Positions 21,661-33,859 of a stretch of DNA of 64,000 bases are shown one piece after another. The translations under genes were made by a program, and so were the position numbers. Numbering within the stretch: position 1 is the first letter of the stretch; each line of letters opens with the position of its first letter. Below the pieces are notes generated by a model. That model was not told the origin of the DNA, did no database searches, and saw only the letters and a program-made list of their open reading frames with translations. The DNA is from Arcuatula senhousia (lineage: Eukaryota > Mollusca > Bivalvia > Mytilida > Mytilidae), in assembly GCA_963971305.1 (NCBI GenBank), contig OZ020308.1:34377275-34441274 (forward strand). The letters are read 5' to 3'.

Positions 21661-21985
21661 AAGTAGAGATTGTAAAGAGTAGAATTAACTTGATCTATCA
21701 CAAAAAATACACAGCAAGCAAGCGCAAGCTGGAAAGGAACTTTTCGAAACATAAATCTGGTTTAAAAATCTAGGCATAATTCTTATATAGTATCTTTACC
21801 TTAATGGATTGTGCAGAAAAACGGCAAATCAATCTGTTAGGTCAAATAGTTAGATATTGCTGTTATTATACTAGTTCCTCCCGGATAGCCAATAAATGAA
21901 ATAGTTAAAACTTAAAATTTTATCGTGGATTATAGTTACATTAGTTAAGTCTGTAGCCATTGAAATAAAAATTACAACAAAATTC

Positions 21986-22200
21986 CAGACCATAATTTTT
22001 TCTACGCCTGACGCGCGTTTGATCTATTTAAAACTCATCAGACACGTTCTACCAAAATATTGAAAAAGCCAAACACTAGTACCATATCGAATATAATTAT
22101 GAAGAGCATTTAGCAATAAAACCGAAAATACCGAACAAGAAGATTAAATTATGATTAAGATCAAGCTAAGTTTTGGGAAGGCAGGACTGTAGGGTTTAGA
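21986..22200 (-). repeat. R1 repeat at the duplication boundary
   Basis: Contains CTACGCCTGACGCGCGTTTG and TCATCAGACACGTTCTACCA, as in the R1 copy at 2028. The equivalent copy at 26306-26520 begins copy 2 of the duplication. Confidence 0.7.
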
Positions 22201-22906
22201 TGATTTTCAAATAATGATATATGTGATAGTAAGAAGCAACACGACAAACATCCATGTATATCAACGACAACTTAAAAAAATTGACAATGGAAAACAGCTA
22301 ACAGTATTCAATGTGACAAGTCTGTTCGCTGTTTTGCACTTGGTCCTGAAGATCCATGTTATAAAACATCGCATCAAGGCGCACAATATAAAATACATCG
22401 CTACGTGTTTTTGATCAATGTGTCATTACAATCGTTAAAGATCTCCTCCGGTACGTTTGTTTCTCGGTCTGTTGGTTTCATTTCATCCTCAACTTTTATC
22501 GTAGTTTCATCGTTAGGTTTGTTGAAACTTTTTCTTGACCATAATAAATGAAGTATACCATAGAGTGTTATGGAAACTACTGCAAAAGAAATACAGAACA
22601 CCAATCGCGCGTAAACCGAAATGTAACTTGCTGTTCCAAACACCAGTGCATACCAAAATCCTCTCCAAAAATGTACGTTTGCAAATGCGGTATCCATGGT
22701 CTCGGGAAATAACATTGGTATTATGCCTGTAAAATAGTATTTATTTTTTTCATGTGTTCATATTTAGGGATCTAATATTTAACCGAATTAAGAGCTTTGG
22801 TTTTTTTTCCTTACTAGTAAAATAAATCTTATTTTTGATGAAAAAAAGCTATCTTGTTAGCAGAGGTTAAGATATTTTTTTTCTGAAGAAGGAGTTTTGC
22901 TATATT

Positions 22907-24220
22907 TTGTCATGCCGCCTTTTAATACTAAAAAAAAAGAATATCATTACCAGAACATTAACCAAGCCCCTTCAATATAGTAAAATGGTCGGATCCTTAG
23001 AGCAAATAATTCAAGGAATTTTGTTGTTTGTTGTTTTGGGTTATAATTCTACATTCTTTTCCAAAACATCTTTCAAAGATAAAATTTGTTACACACTGGA
23101 ACAAGTTTGCAGTATGCTTGATTTCCTCATTGACAACATATTTGTCAACTTCGGAGGAGAGATTTTTCAACAACAAATCGGCATTCCAATGGGCACAAAA
23201 TGTGCTCCTCTCCTCGCCGATTTGTTTTTATACTCCTACGAGACTGAATTTTTTCAGGGACTCGCAAAGAACAAGAAGATGAAAGAGGCAAGGTCATTTA
23301 ATCTTACATTCCTGGTTTGACCCACCATTTCGTTTGAAATGCCTGTACCGGGTTAGGACCATTGCGATCCACCAGTTCTCCGGTATGACTGATTCTTTTT
23401 TGTCATTTTCTCTGGACTATGAGATTGATCATTCAAGTTCGGTAGTTTTGTTATTACCTTTATCAGATACATTGATGATGTCCTTTCTGTCAATAACACT
23501 TCATTTGGTAGTTGGATTCCTTCAATATATCCTCCGGAATTGGAGATTAAAGAGACCACCGAATCTAATTGCTTTACGTCTTTCTTGGATTTGCACCTCG
23601 AATTTGACCCAGGTGGTCATCTCAGTACAAAAATTTACGATAAACGATTTTAATTTTCAAATTATTAATTTTCCTAATCTACAGACCAATATACCTACTT
23701 CTCCTGCATACGGTGTTTATATTTCTCAACTTATTCGATATGCCAGAGCTTGCACACATTTCACAAATTTTTTTATCAGACACCGGTTTCTTCGTGACCG
23801 ACTTTTGAAGCAGGGCTATAAGAAAATACGTTTCATACGATCACTAAAAAAATTCTTTCTTCGTTATCAGCCACTAGTAGAAAAGTTCAAAATTGAGTTA
23901 AAAGATATGATAGTTAATTGTTTTAATTAGTGTTTGACTGGTCTGCTGTACTGAGATGATCACCTCAATATCCCTATTGTGTCTCACAACTATGTTGTGT
24001 TCTATGGTCATTACCGGATCCTAAGATCGCAATGGAAGAGGGAGGTTTGGCGCCATAAAACCTGGTTTAACCCACCATTTCGTTTGAAATTCCTGTACCA
24101 AGTCAGGACCATTGCGATCCACCAGTTCTCCGGTATGACTGATTCGTTTTTGTCATTTTCTCTGGACTATGAGATTGATCATTCAAGTTCGGTTGTTTTG
24201 TTATTACCTTTATTTTATAA
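22907..24220 (+). pseudogene. Penelope-like element in intron 2 of gene B, with self-insertion
   Basis: The first part (22907-23311) encodes LDFLIDNIF, FQQQIGIPMGTKCAP and LLADLFLYSYE, up to ARSFNLTF. The second part resumes at about 23465 with RYIDDVLSVNN, FLDLHLEFD and a C-terminal region ending ELKDMIVNC. Between them, bases 23312-23464 are a 5'-truncated copy of the element's own 3' tail, as seen at 24060-24215. A small deletion near 23645 disturbs the frame in the Asp-Phe-Asn region. Element orientation is antisense to gene B. Confidence 0.75.
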
Positions 24221-24304
24221 TTATATCGCAAAGACTCTTTTCATATTTTTATACTATCCAATAAAACAATGTTTAAATAAAGCTTCTACAACGCGATCGA
24301 GTTG

Positions 24305-24495
24305 ATTTTTGCTCTTCCGGAGCACTTGAGTTCACTTTTGTTACGACTTGAGTTCGCGTTGTTGATTTCCGTTCGGTTGAGTTTGTGTTTTGTGTTTCTT
24401 CGTAGTGTTCTTGTTCTAGTTTACCGGTTTCGTCGTTGCCCTTTTGGACTCTAGACGCTGGAATGCCCCATTGGTTCCTCTTTGCTTCTTTAAAT
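24305..24495 (+). repeat. Interspersed repeat R4
   Basis: Begins CTCTTCCGGAGCACTTGAG and ends near CCCCATTGGTTCCTCTTTG. Related copies occur at 25440-25530, 25575-25762, 28622-28813, 29890-30073, 40655-40735, 53825-54020 and, reversed, 56030-56165. Non-coding. Confidence 0.65.
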
Positions 24496-25574
24496 GTTAG
24501 ATAGTTCATAAAATAGAAAACAAATCAGACTTACCAAATGTGTCTAGTTTAAAAACGCTATCAGTAAATCCCATCGAAATTGAAGATATAAAAAACAACG
24601 ATAAATACTGGAAGGATGGATCCCAAAAAATCCAAATGATCAAATTAGCTACACTTTTAATTGTCGCAAAAGCTACATCTGGTTTTCTTGGTAGATATTT
24701 TACTGTCTTTGGTAAAATTTGCAAAAAGATCGTATTTAAGACAGCAAAGGCTCCCATGACGTAGCCAACCATACCAATTCCATATCTACACGATATATAT
24801 GCCTGTAAAGTAAATGAACCAGAGTTATAGTTTTAATATTGCAACCCTGGTCCATGCTAGCTCTGTTGGAGGAGTTCAAGCGAATTATAGAGGTATAAAT
24901 TCTAACTTTAGAACACGCACATGTTTTTTTCATGGCTGTTTAATTCTAATTTATCAATGCTTGATTTGTTCCCCTTTCGATTGTATTAATATGTTGTACG
25001 GTTTGGTTTGCTTTTCTTTTTATTCATTTGGTTTTTTTTTAACCTAGTCCTGTTTCAGTCATCACAGGTTTGGATTGAAAAGCGAATTTATACATGTATT
25101 ACATTTTTTACGTTTAATTTATTGGGCTAAAATTATACCTAAAACCTTTTAATTTTTTATCTGCGTTATGCGAGAAACATGATCTGATCTACTGTCTGTT
25201 TCCAAAAAGTGTGTATGGGAGTTGGTGTTGGGGCTATAGCGACTTTCTCGAGCGTAAATGGCAATTGTTAAAGGTAAAAAACGGGCCATATCGCCGGAGG
25301 AAACAATCGACATTGAAAAGGTAACTCACGAAGCTTATTTCAAATGAATATGATAACTATATATTTCAGCAATACAAATGAAGACTCGAAGACGGGTAGA
25401 GGTAACTGACAAGAAAAAGACTTTCTGAAACCAGTCGGCCACCAATCTCACTTTCACTGTCCTCATTCGTGTTTATTGTTTGCCTCTCGGACTTTTTTTA
25501 TTCGAGTGCCCAATTGGTGCCTCGTAACATATTTCTGAATGAAAACACAACTAACTTAAGCAGGAACTGCTTAC

Positions 25575-25762
25575 TCTTCCGGAGCACCTGAGTTCACTCT
25601 TGTTTCGATTGGAGTTCGCGTTGTTGATTGATATTCAGTTGTTTTGTGTTTCCAGGTTTTGCATGTTGTCTGTTTTTGTCCCGTTCTTGTTGGTGTTTAA
25701 TGGTTTTGTCTCTGCCCTTTCGGACTTTTGATATTCGGATACCCCATTGGTACCTCTGCTTC
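25575..25762 (+). repeat. Interspersed repeat R4 next to exon 1 of gene B
   Basis: From CTCTTCCGGAGCACCTGAG to CCATTGGTACCTCTGC. Its end lies about five to ten bases from the splice donor of the gene B first exon, in the same position as in gene C. Confidence 0.65.
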
Positions 25763-26305
25763 TTACCTTTGTAAAATCTGCGTACACAATAAGTAACATA
25801 ATTGATGTCGATATAGAGTATGGCAAAAACAAAAGTAACTTTACATCAACCATCGCTGTAAACATGGAACAAACAGATTTAGCTATGCTTCTGTTTTTAG
25901 TTCGTTTACTCTTTGGCAGTGGAGGTAGAAATAGTACTACGAGAATCACTCCGATTACGTCAAAGGTAAGATAAGCTGCCATGAGCTGCTAAAGTGTTTC
26001 TTTTGATGGCGTCGTTATGCTCCTTGTAGCATTGTGATCTCGAGTACCTTCAACTTTCATCAAAACACCACATGGATATGTTATATTTTCTTCTTCGCTA
26101 TTAACATCATCTCTGAATATAATGGAAGACACTATACTTCCTACGGTGAAGGCTAAACCCATAAGTGCAAAAAATATTCCGTTAACTTTACTAAGGGTAT
26201 GTTCAAGAAGTTTATTTTTTGTCTTGGAAATTTGATTTGCCGAGGCGGTTAAGAACAACCCTTGAGAAATCCACAACGGTCCAGTTACTAATCCTAGTAC
26301 AGTTA

Positions 26306-26520
26306 CAGACCACAATTTTTGCTACGCCTAACGCGCGTTTGATCTATTTACAACTCATCAGAGACATTCTACCAAAATATTGAAAAAGCCAAACACTAGT
26401 ACTATATCCAATATAATTATGAAGAGCATTAAACAATAAAACCGAAAATACCGAACACGAAGATTAAATTATGATTAAGATCAAGCTAAGTTTTGGGAAG
26501 GCAGGACTGTAGGGTTTAGA
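26306..26520 (-). repeat. R1 repeat at the duplication junction
   Basis: Carries CTACGCCTAACGCGCGTTTG and TCATCAGAGACATTCTACCA; directly abuts the truncated first exon of gene B. Confidence 0.7.
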
Positions 26521-26720
26521 TGATTTTCAAATAATGATATATGTAATAGTAAGAAGCAACACGACAAACATCCATGTATATCAACGACAACTTAAAAAAA
26601 TTGACAATGGAAAACAGCTAACAGTATTCAATGTGACGAGTCTGTTCGCTGTTTTGCACTTGGTCCTGCAGATCCATGTTATAAAACATCGCATCAAGGC
26701 GCACAATATAAAATACATAG

Positions 26721-29700
26721 CTACGTGTTTTTGATCAATGTGTCATTACAATCGTTAAAGATCTCCTTCGGTACGTTTGTTTCTCGGTCTGTTGGTTTCA
26801 TTTCATCCTCAACTTTTATCGTAGTTTCATCGTTAGGTTTGTTGAAACTTTTTCTTGACCATAATAAATGAAGTATACCATAGAGTGTTATGGAAACTAC
26901 TGCAAAAGAAATACAGAACACCAATCGCGCGTAAACCGAAATGTAACTTGCTGTTCCAAACACCAGTGCATACCAAAATCCTCTCCAAAAATGTACGTTT
27001 GCAAATGCGGTATCCATGGTCTCGGGAAATAACATTGGTATTATGCCTGTAAAATAGTATTTATTTTTTTCATGTGTTCATATTTAGGGATCTAATATTT
27101 AACCGAATTGGGAGCTTTGTTTTTTTTTCCTTACTAGTAAAATAAATCTTATTTTTGATGAAAAAAAGCTATCTTGTTAGCAGAGGTTAAGATTTTTTTT
27201 TCTGAAGAAGGAGTTTTGCTATATTTTGTCATGGCGCCTTTTAATACTAAAAAAAAAGAATATCATTACCAGAACATTAACCAAGCCCCTTCAATATAGT
27301 AAAATGGTCGGATCCTTAGAGCAAATAATTCAAGGAATTTTGTTGTTTGTTGTTTTGGGTTATAATTCTACATTCTTTTCCAAAACATCTTTCAAAGATA
27401 AAATTTGTTACACACTGGAACAAGTTTGCAGTATGCTTGATTTCCTCATTGACAACATATTTGTCACCTTCGGAGGAGAGATTTTTCAACAACAAATCGG
27501 CATTCCAATGGGCACAAACTGTGCTCCTCTCCTCGCCGATTTGTTGTTATACTCCTACGAGACTGAATTTGTTCAGGGACTCGTAAAGAACAAGAAGATG
27601 AAAGAGGCAAGGTCATTTAATCTTACATTCCTGGTTTGACTCACCATTTCGTTTGAAATGCCTGTACCGGGTTAGGACCATTGCGATCCACCAGTTCTCC
27701 GGTATGACTGATTCGTTTTTGTCATTTTCTCTGGACTATGAGATTGATCATTCAAGTTCGGTAGTTTGTTATTACCTTTATCAGATACATTGATGATGTC
27801 CTTTCTGTCAATAACACTTCATTTGGTAGTTGGATTCCTTCAATATATCCTCCGGAATTGGAGATTAAAGAGACCACCGAATCTAATTGCTTTACGTCTT
27901 TCTTGGATTTGCACCTCGAATTTGACCCAGGTGGTCATCTCAGTACAAAAATTTACGATAAACGATTTTAATTTTCAAATTATTAATTTTCCTAATCTAC
28001 AGACCAATATACCTACTTCTCATGCATACGGTGTTTATATTTCTCAACTTATTCGATATGCCAGAGCTTGCACACATTTCACAGATTTTTTTATCAGACA
28101 CCGGTTTCTTCGTGACCGACTTTTGAAGCAGGGCTACAAGAAAATACGTTTCATACGATCACTAAAAAAATTCTTTCTTCGTTATCAGCCACTAGTAGAA
28201 AAGTTCAAAATTGAGTTAAAAGATATGATAGTTAATTGTTTTAATTAGTGTTTGACTGGTCTGCTGTACTGAGATGATCACCTCAATATCCCTATTGTGT
28301 CTCACAACTATGTTGTGTTCTATGGTCATTACCGGATCCTAAGATCGCAATGGAAGAGGGAGGTTTGGCGCCATAAAACCTGGTTAAACCCACCATTTCG
28401 TTTGAAATTCCTGTACCAAGTCAGGACCATTGCGATCCACCAGTTCTCCGGTATGACTGATTCGTTTTTGTCATTTTCTCTGGACTATGAGATTGATCAT
28501 TCAAGTTCGGTAGTTTTGTTATTACCTTTATTTTATAATTATATCGCAAAGACTCTTTTCATATTTTAATACTATCCAATAAAACAATGTTTATATAAAG
28601 CTTCTACAACGCGATCGAGTTGATTTTTGCTCTTCCGGAGCACTTGAGTTCACTTTTGTTACGACTTGAGTTCGCGTTGTTGATTTCCGTTCGGTTGAGT
28701 TTGTGTTTTGTGTTTCTTCGTAGTGTTCTTGTTCTAGTTTACCGGTTTCGTCGTTGCCCTTTTGGACTCTAGACGCTGGAATGCCCCATTGGTTCCTCTT
28801 TGCTTCTTTAAATGTTAGATAGTTCATAAAATAGAAAACAAATCAGACTTACCAAATGTGTCTAGTTTAAAAACGCTATCAGTAAATCCCATCGAAATTG
28901 AAGATATAAAAATCAACGATAAATACTGGAAGGATGGATCCCAAAAAATCCAAATGATCAAATTAGCTATACTTATAATTGTCGCAAAAGCTACATCTAG
29001 TTTTCTTGGTAGACATTTTACTGTCTTTGGTAAAATTTGCAAAAAGATCGTATTTGAGACAGCAAAGGCTCCCATGACGTAGCCAACCATACCAATTCCA
29101 TATCTACACGATATATATGCCTGTAAAGTAAATGAACCAGAGTTATAGTTTTAATATTGCAACCCTGGTCCATGCTAGCTCTGTTGGAGGAGTTCAAGCG
29201 AATTATAGAGGTATAAATTCTAACTTTAGAACACGCACATGTTTTTTTCATGGCTGTTTAATTCTAATTTATCAATGCTTGATTTGTTCCCCTTTCGATT
29301 GTATTTATATGTTGTACGGTTTGGTTTGCTTTTCTTTTTATTCATTTGTTTTTTTTTAACCTAGTCCTGTTTCAGTCATCACAGGTTTGGATTGAAAAGC
29401 GAATTTATACATGTATTACATTTTTACGTTTAATTTATTGGGCTAAAATTATACCTTAAACCTTTTAATTTTTTATCTGCGTTATGCGAGAAACATGATC
29501 TGATCTACTGTCTGTTTCCTAAAAGTGTGTATGGGAGTTGGTGTTGGGGCTATAGCGACTTTCTCGAGCGTAAATGGCAATTGTTAAAGGTAAAAAACGG
29601 GCCATATCGCCGGAGGTAACAATCGACATTGAAAAGGTAACTCACGAAGCTTATTTCAAATGAATATGATAACTATATATTTCAGCAATACAAATGAAGA

Positions 29701-30970
29701 CTCGAAGACGGGTAGAGGTAACTGACAAGAAAAAGACTTTCTGAAACCAGTCGGCCACCAATCTCACTTTCACTGTCCTCATTCGTGTTTATTGTTTGCC
29801 TCTCGGACTTTTGTTATTCGAGTGCCAAATTGGTGCCTCGTAACATATTTCTGAATGAAAACACAACTAACTTAAGCAGGAACTGCTTACTCTTCCGGAG
29901 CACCTGAGTTCACTCTTGTTTCGACTGGAGTTCGCGTTGTTGATTGATATTCAGTTGTTTTGTGTTTCCATGTTTTGCATGCTGTCTGTTTTTGTCCCGT
30001 TCTTGTTGGTGTTTAATGGTTTTGTCTCTGCCCTTTCGGACTTTTGATATTCGGATACCCCATTGGTACCTCTGCTTCTTACCTTTGTAAAATCTGCGTA
30101 CACAATAAGTAACATAATTGATGTCGATATAGAGTATGGCAAAAACAAAAGTAACTTTACATCAACCATCGCTGTAAACATGGAACAAACAGATTTAGCT
30201 ATGCTTCTGTTTTTAGTTCGTTTACTCTTTGGCAGTGGAGGTAGAAATAGTACTACGAGAATCACTCCGATTACGTCAAAGGTAAGATAAGCTGCCATGA
30301 GCTGGTAAAGTGTTTCTTTTGATGGCGTCGTTATGCTCCTTGTAGCATTGTGATCTCGAGTACCTTCAACTTTCATCAAAACACCACATGGATATGTTAT
30401 ATTTTCTTCTTCGCTATTAACATCATCTCTGAATATAATGGAAGACACTATACTTCCTACGGTGAAGGCTAAACCCATAAGTGCAAAAAATATTCCGTTA
30501 ACTTTACTAAGGGTATGTTCAAGAAGTTTATTTTTTGTCTTGGAAATTTGATTTGCCGAGGCGGTTAAGAACAACCCTTGAGAAATCCACAACGGTCCAG
30601 TTACTAATCCTAGTAAAAGAGATGATGGAATGAGAGTTTCAAATCGTGGGTAAAAATTACTGCACACATATATAACGTGAACAAAGAACGCTGCAATGAC
30701 GCATAATTTCCCACCAATAAGTTTTAACACCAAGGGACCCAAGCTAGAGGAAATGATTGATCCGGCATAAATAGAAGCTAACGATTTTGTTCCAAGTCCC
30801 TCTGTCATGTTTAAACTAGACTGCAATGCTTGTAATGACATAAAGGCAGAAAAAACAAAGAAAAACGCTATTGAAATAACAATTGTACATTGGTATGGAC
30901 TTTCAATGTCATCTTTCTTCTCCACTGTTGCGCTCAGAGCTAAGTGTAGTTTCATCTTTTTCATAATCAT
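26721..30970 (-). CDS. UNC93-like multipass membrane protein, gene C (about 493 aa, three coding exons)
   Basis: Coding exons are 30970-30083, 29120-28853 and 27046-26721, with donors gtaaga and gtaagt and acceptors ending tttacag. Exon phases match gene A: the middle exon is also 268 bp. The start is ATG at 30970 or, aligned with gene D, ATG at 30964 (MKKMKL); an acceptor-like tattttag lies just above. The first exon has LQALQSSLN, FYPRF, LIPSSLLLGLVTGPLWISQG and LPPLPKSK as in gene A. The loop cysteine pair is incomplete: CGVL is followed by Met-Lys instead of Asp-Cys. The last exon gives GFWYALVFGTASYIS and a polar tail. Intron 2 is enlarged by a Penelope-like element, and intron 1 starts within ten bases of repeat R4. 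No disabling change seen. Confidence 0.85.
27226..28540 (+). pseudogene. Penelope-like element in intron 2 of gene C, with self-insertion
   Basis: Duplicate of 22907-24220. Motifs IGIPMGTNCAPLLADLLLYSYE precede, and RYIDDVLSVNN follows, a 150-bp insert (about 27631-27782) that matches the element's own 3' tail. The C-terminal part reads YGVYISQLIRYARACTHF and RYQPLVEKFKIELKDM. No GIY-YIG domain is seen. The element is antisense to gene C and cannot make an intact enzyme. Confidence 0.75.
28622..28813 (+). repeat. Interspersed repeat R4 in intron 2 of gene C
   Basis: Duplicate of 24305-24495; ends about 40 bp from the donor of the middle exon. Confidence 0.65.
29890..30073 (+). repeat. Interspersed repeat R4 in intron 1 of gene C
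   Basis: Duplicate of 25575-25762. The end of the repeat sits about ten bases downstream of the exon 1 splice donor (30082). Confidence 0.65.
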
Positions 30971-31132
30971 GGGCACTAAATCTAAAATATCCAATCTAAA
31001 TAGTTTAATAATCTTTGAAATATTAAAATCTGACACCACATCATGACATCCGACGCTTAATCCGTTTTTTTTCCAAACGAATACAATGTAACAAGATACA
31101 TTTAAAGACACAACTTTTAATATACATAACAA

Positions 31133-32514
31133 TATACAAAAATAACAAATAGGGAACGCTGTCGATATATAAATAACTTATTTGATCAGATTGGCTTTTG
31201 GATCATATGCATTTTAATTTACATGTAGCGCAAATTGCATAATAGGGAGCATCGACCTCTGAACACAAGTGCCTCTGAAGGCTGCTACTTATGTAGCTAT
31301 TTTTACTCTCAAAAATATTTTTTATTATATTGTCTGTTGTCTTGGTACACGTTTTCAGCATCTCATTATCTTCTATTACATGTCATGTTTGAGTATTAAC
31401 TTACTTTCAATATATGTGTACACGGCAAACTTCATCGAAACCTTAATCGACCCTTGGTATCGTACAGTGCAGTGAGGGTTACTTTATCGTATCAAAAATA
31501 TAATCGATTGCTATACATGCATACATTTATTGTAGAGCATCCTGTCTGTCAATTGAGACCAAAGCCAAAACTTTTCTGTATGAATACGTTTTGTATTGCA
31601 AAAGGCATCATTATGAAGGGCAAACACTTTAACGATTGTATCTTGCACGAGATAATTTTACCTGACACATTTGTTTTCTTACATTTCCTTTTTTGTTGTT
31701 GTTGAAATATTTAGATTAAAAAAAATGTCAATTTAACACAACTCATAGCGGAAAAAAAGAACTATTTCCAAACAGAAACCTATGCTATACTTGAACTTTC
31801 ATATAACTTTATTTGTATTGTTTTAGTTAATTATATGAAATCCCTTACAGAAATTATACCATGCAATTATACATATAGTGCATCTATGTCACGATAACAC
31901 AAAATAATACTTACACTTAATTTTATTTTAATCCTTATTCTATAACAGAGCTGTACAAGGCTTAAACTTACGATTATATATTGGCAGGTGGGAACATGTC
32001 GGTCAAAATATGTCCAAAGATACATGTTTAGAATGTTACAAGATAAGAATTGTCCATAAATGGGACAGAACGATTTAATCTTTCTTTCAAATTAGCTTTC
32101 TCTTAAAGCATCGTACGCGTGTGGTATCTTTTTCATCAAGGGACCAACCATTTAACTTCAGGGGGATTGGTGTTTTGTTTTGGTAAGAAAAATGTTTTTA
32201 CGCATGTCGTGGAAAATAATATATTCTTCAAGACATACTATTATATCATTATTAACATTATTAATATAGCACACATCCTTCTTCTGAATGTTTTTTTCTT
32301 ATCCACTGCTTCCAAAACAATTCTTTCATCAAAATTCATATTCAAAGTAGTTTACGAAAAAACTCAGATCTTTTCATTTAGGTTACATAATCAGTCAATT
32401 ATCTGTGTAAATTGTGGTAGTGTTTGACATTGTATGCACTACCCTTTGCAGAATCAAATGATTATTCCGAAACTCATAAATATGCTCTTTTCTTTTTTTT
32501 TCATTTACTGCTGA
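31133..32514. other. Gene-free stretch upstream of gene C
   Basis: AT-rich; it should hold the promoter and any 5' UTR exon of gene C, but no specific element can be assigned. Short frames here have no family signal. Confidence 0.45.
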
Positions 32515-32800
32515 CCATAGTGGACCAACATGTGTGGAGAGTGCCACGCTTCATGCACGTAAAAGACCCCTTTGTGGACCGCCAAGTAGTGCACCACATA
32601 GGCTAAATTTTCCGCCCCTACCCACCTCTTCCTTTTTCTGTGGTTCTTCAAAATTAGACGTTCCTTTGTTTTCCAACCCACTCCATATTTCATTTATCAT
32701 CATCATTTCATGTTTATTTTAGCATTATTTTCATGTTCATCGCCTGTAAGTAGCACGGGCGTAAAACACCAACTCACTCATTCACTCACTCACTTTTTTT
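32515..32800 (-). repeat. R2 repeat ending in a (CTCA)n run
   Basis: Runs from a CTGACCATAGTGGACCAAC segment through TTTATCATCATCATTTCATG and TTCATGTTCATCGCCTGTA to GCGTAAAACACCAACTCACT and a (CTCA)n run. About ten copies in both orientations lie between 32.5 and 63.3 kb. A GAGT/CTCA microsatellite at one fixed end suggests a short interspersed element tail. Confidence 0.7.
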
Positions 32801-32805
32801 TCATG

Positions 32806-33200
32806 ATTAGTCTTGAATAGACGAAACGGGCGTCAGGCGTAGCAAAATTTATTGTCTGGAACTTAATTTGTTGTCATTTTCGTTTAGTACACCCGTAAAG
32901 GTTAGCACTGCTGGTGGAGTTTTAATTCCCCGATGTTAGCCCGTTCCGGCACCAATACTTTTGTGTTGGAGAACACATAAAAGTTTTAAACTATCCGTTC
33001 TAATTTCAAAATTGTCTAAACCCTAAGGTTCTTCCTACCCCAGACATAGGTTAAACATCTTAGTAATTATTTCGTTCCCCATTTTGGTATTTCTGGTTTC
33101 ATTGTTCTATGTTTGGTAGAGCGCCTCTAATAAGTCTTGAATAGACGAAACGCGCGTCAGGCGTAGCAAAATTTATTGTCTGGAACTTTGTTGTCATTTT
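32806..33200 (+). repeat. R1 repeat, double copy
   Basis: Two cores, CGAAACGGGCGTCAGGCGTA near 32822 and CGAAACGCGCGTCAGGCGTA near 33147, separated by a block containing GGTTAGCACTGCTGGTGG. The second half is a full reverse copy of 2028-2235. Confidence 0.7.
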
Positions 33201-33364
33201 TGTTTCTCAGATTTAAGCATCCTGTTATAGCATTTATAATTACAGTTAAAACACAATTAACAGTGTTTATACATTTGTTTTCGTAGATGAGCAAGTAAGA
33301 ATTCTAATAAAAATACTTCTGCCGTTTGTCAAGAGAAATATAGGGGCCGTATGTTATGTTACTG

Positions 33365-33620
33365 AAAGAGTGAGTGAGTGAGTGAGTGAGTTGGTGTTTT
33401 CCGCCCGTGCACGCTGTATAGATTATTTACAGGCGATTAACATGAAATGATGATGATCAATGAAATATGGTAAATTTTAAAGAACCACAGGAAAAGGGGA
33501 GAGATAGGGGCGGATAATTTAGCCTATGTGGTGCACTACTAAAGGGTCTTTTACGTGCAAGAAGCGTTGCACTCTGCACACACGTTGGCCCACTATGGTT
33601 GGCGGTACACTGCGTGTCTA
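33365..33620 (+). repeat. R2 repeat, (GAGT)n at left end
   Basis: Starts with five GAGT units then GTTGGTGTTTTCCGCCCGTG, and ends near the TTGGCCCACTATGG segment. Opposite orientation to the copy at 32515. Confidence 0.7.
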
Positions 33621-33859
33621 GAAGTAATTACAAGATAATTAAGACGGTTAAAATAAATAATCAAATCAAATCAATTTACCTTACCGTTACGGGTGTATAT
33701 TCATACAAAATTATTATTCTTAAAAAATTTTTTAAGTGTTTTGTAAAACATGCGTGCAGCTGTTACGTGAACAAATGATTATTCTATACAATGAAACGTC
33801 GTCTGAGGCGTATATGTACATGCAAACTAAAAGTAAACAAAGTCGTGATTAATCTTTAT

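Larger units (their letters stand above)
21986..26299. repeat. Tandem duplication, copy 1 (about 4.3 kb)
   Basis: Nearly identical to 26306-30615 with an offset of 4316-4320 bp. The left edge is in an R1 repeat (CAGACCATAATTTTT versus CAGACCACAATTTTT) and the right edge falls inside the first exon of the UNC93-like gene at CCTAGTA. Differences are only a few per kilobase by eye. Confidence 0.9.
22401..26303 (-). pseudogene. UNC93-like gene B, 5'-truncated duplicate of gene C
   Basis: Exons correspond to gene C: first-exon fragment 26303-25767, middle exon 24802-24535, last exon 22726-22401. The first exon is cut at about 26300, where the sequence runs into the R1 repeat, so the start codon and the first 120 or so residues are missing. 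A second defect is an in-frame TAG at 25991-25989 where gene C has TAC (Tyr, in TLYQLMAAYL). The middle and last exons stay open and splice sites are kept, consistent with a very recent loss. Intron 2 carries the same Penelope-like insertion as gene C. Confidence 0.85.
26306..30615. repeat. Tandem duplication, copy 2 (about 4.3 kb)
   Basis: Second copy of 21986-26299. The intact gene continues past its right edge, which marks 26306-30615 plus the following exon as the ancestral arrangement. Distinguishing single-base changes include TAC/TAG at 30305/25991 and small length differences in T runs. Confidence 0.9.

Noticed and set aside
22214..22414. 66-codon plus-strand frame repeated at 26534
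   Set aside because: Antisense to or beside the last UNC93-like exon and repeated only because of the 4.3-kb duplication.
29951..31132. 393-residue single-exon protein for gene C
   Set aside because: Both ends extend beyond the family: above 30970 there is an acceptor-like site and no homology, and below 30083 the frame reads into repeat R4.
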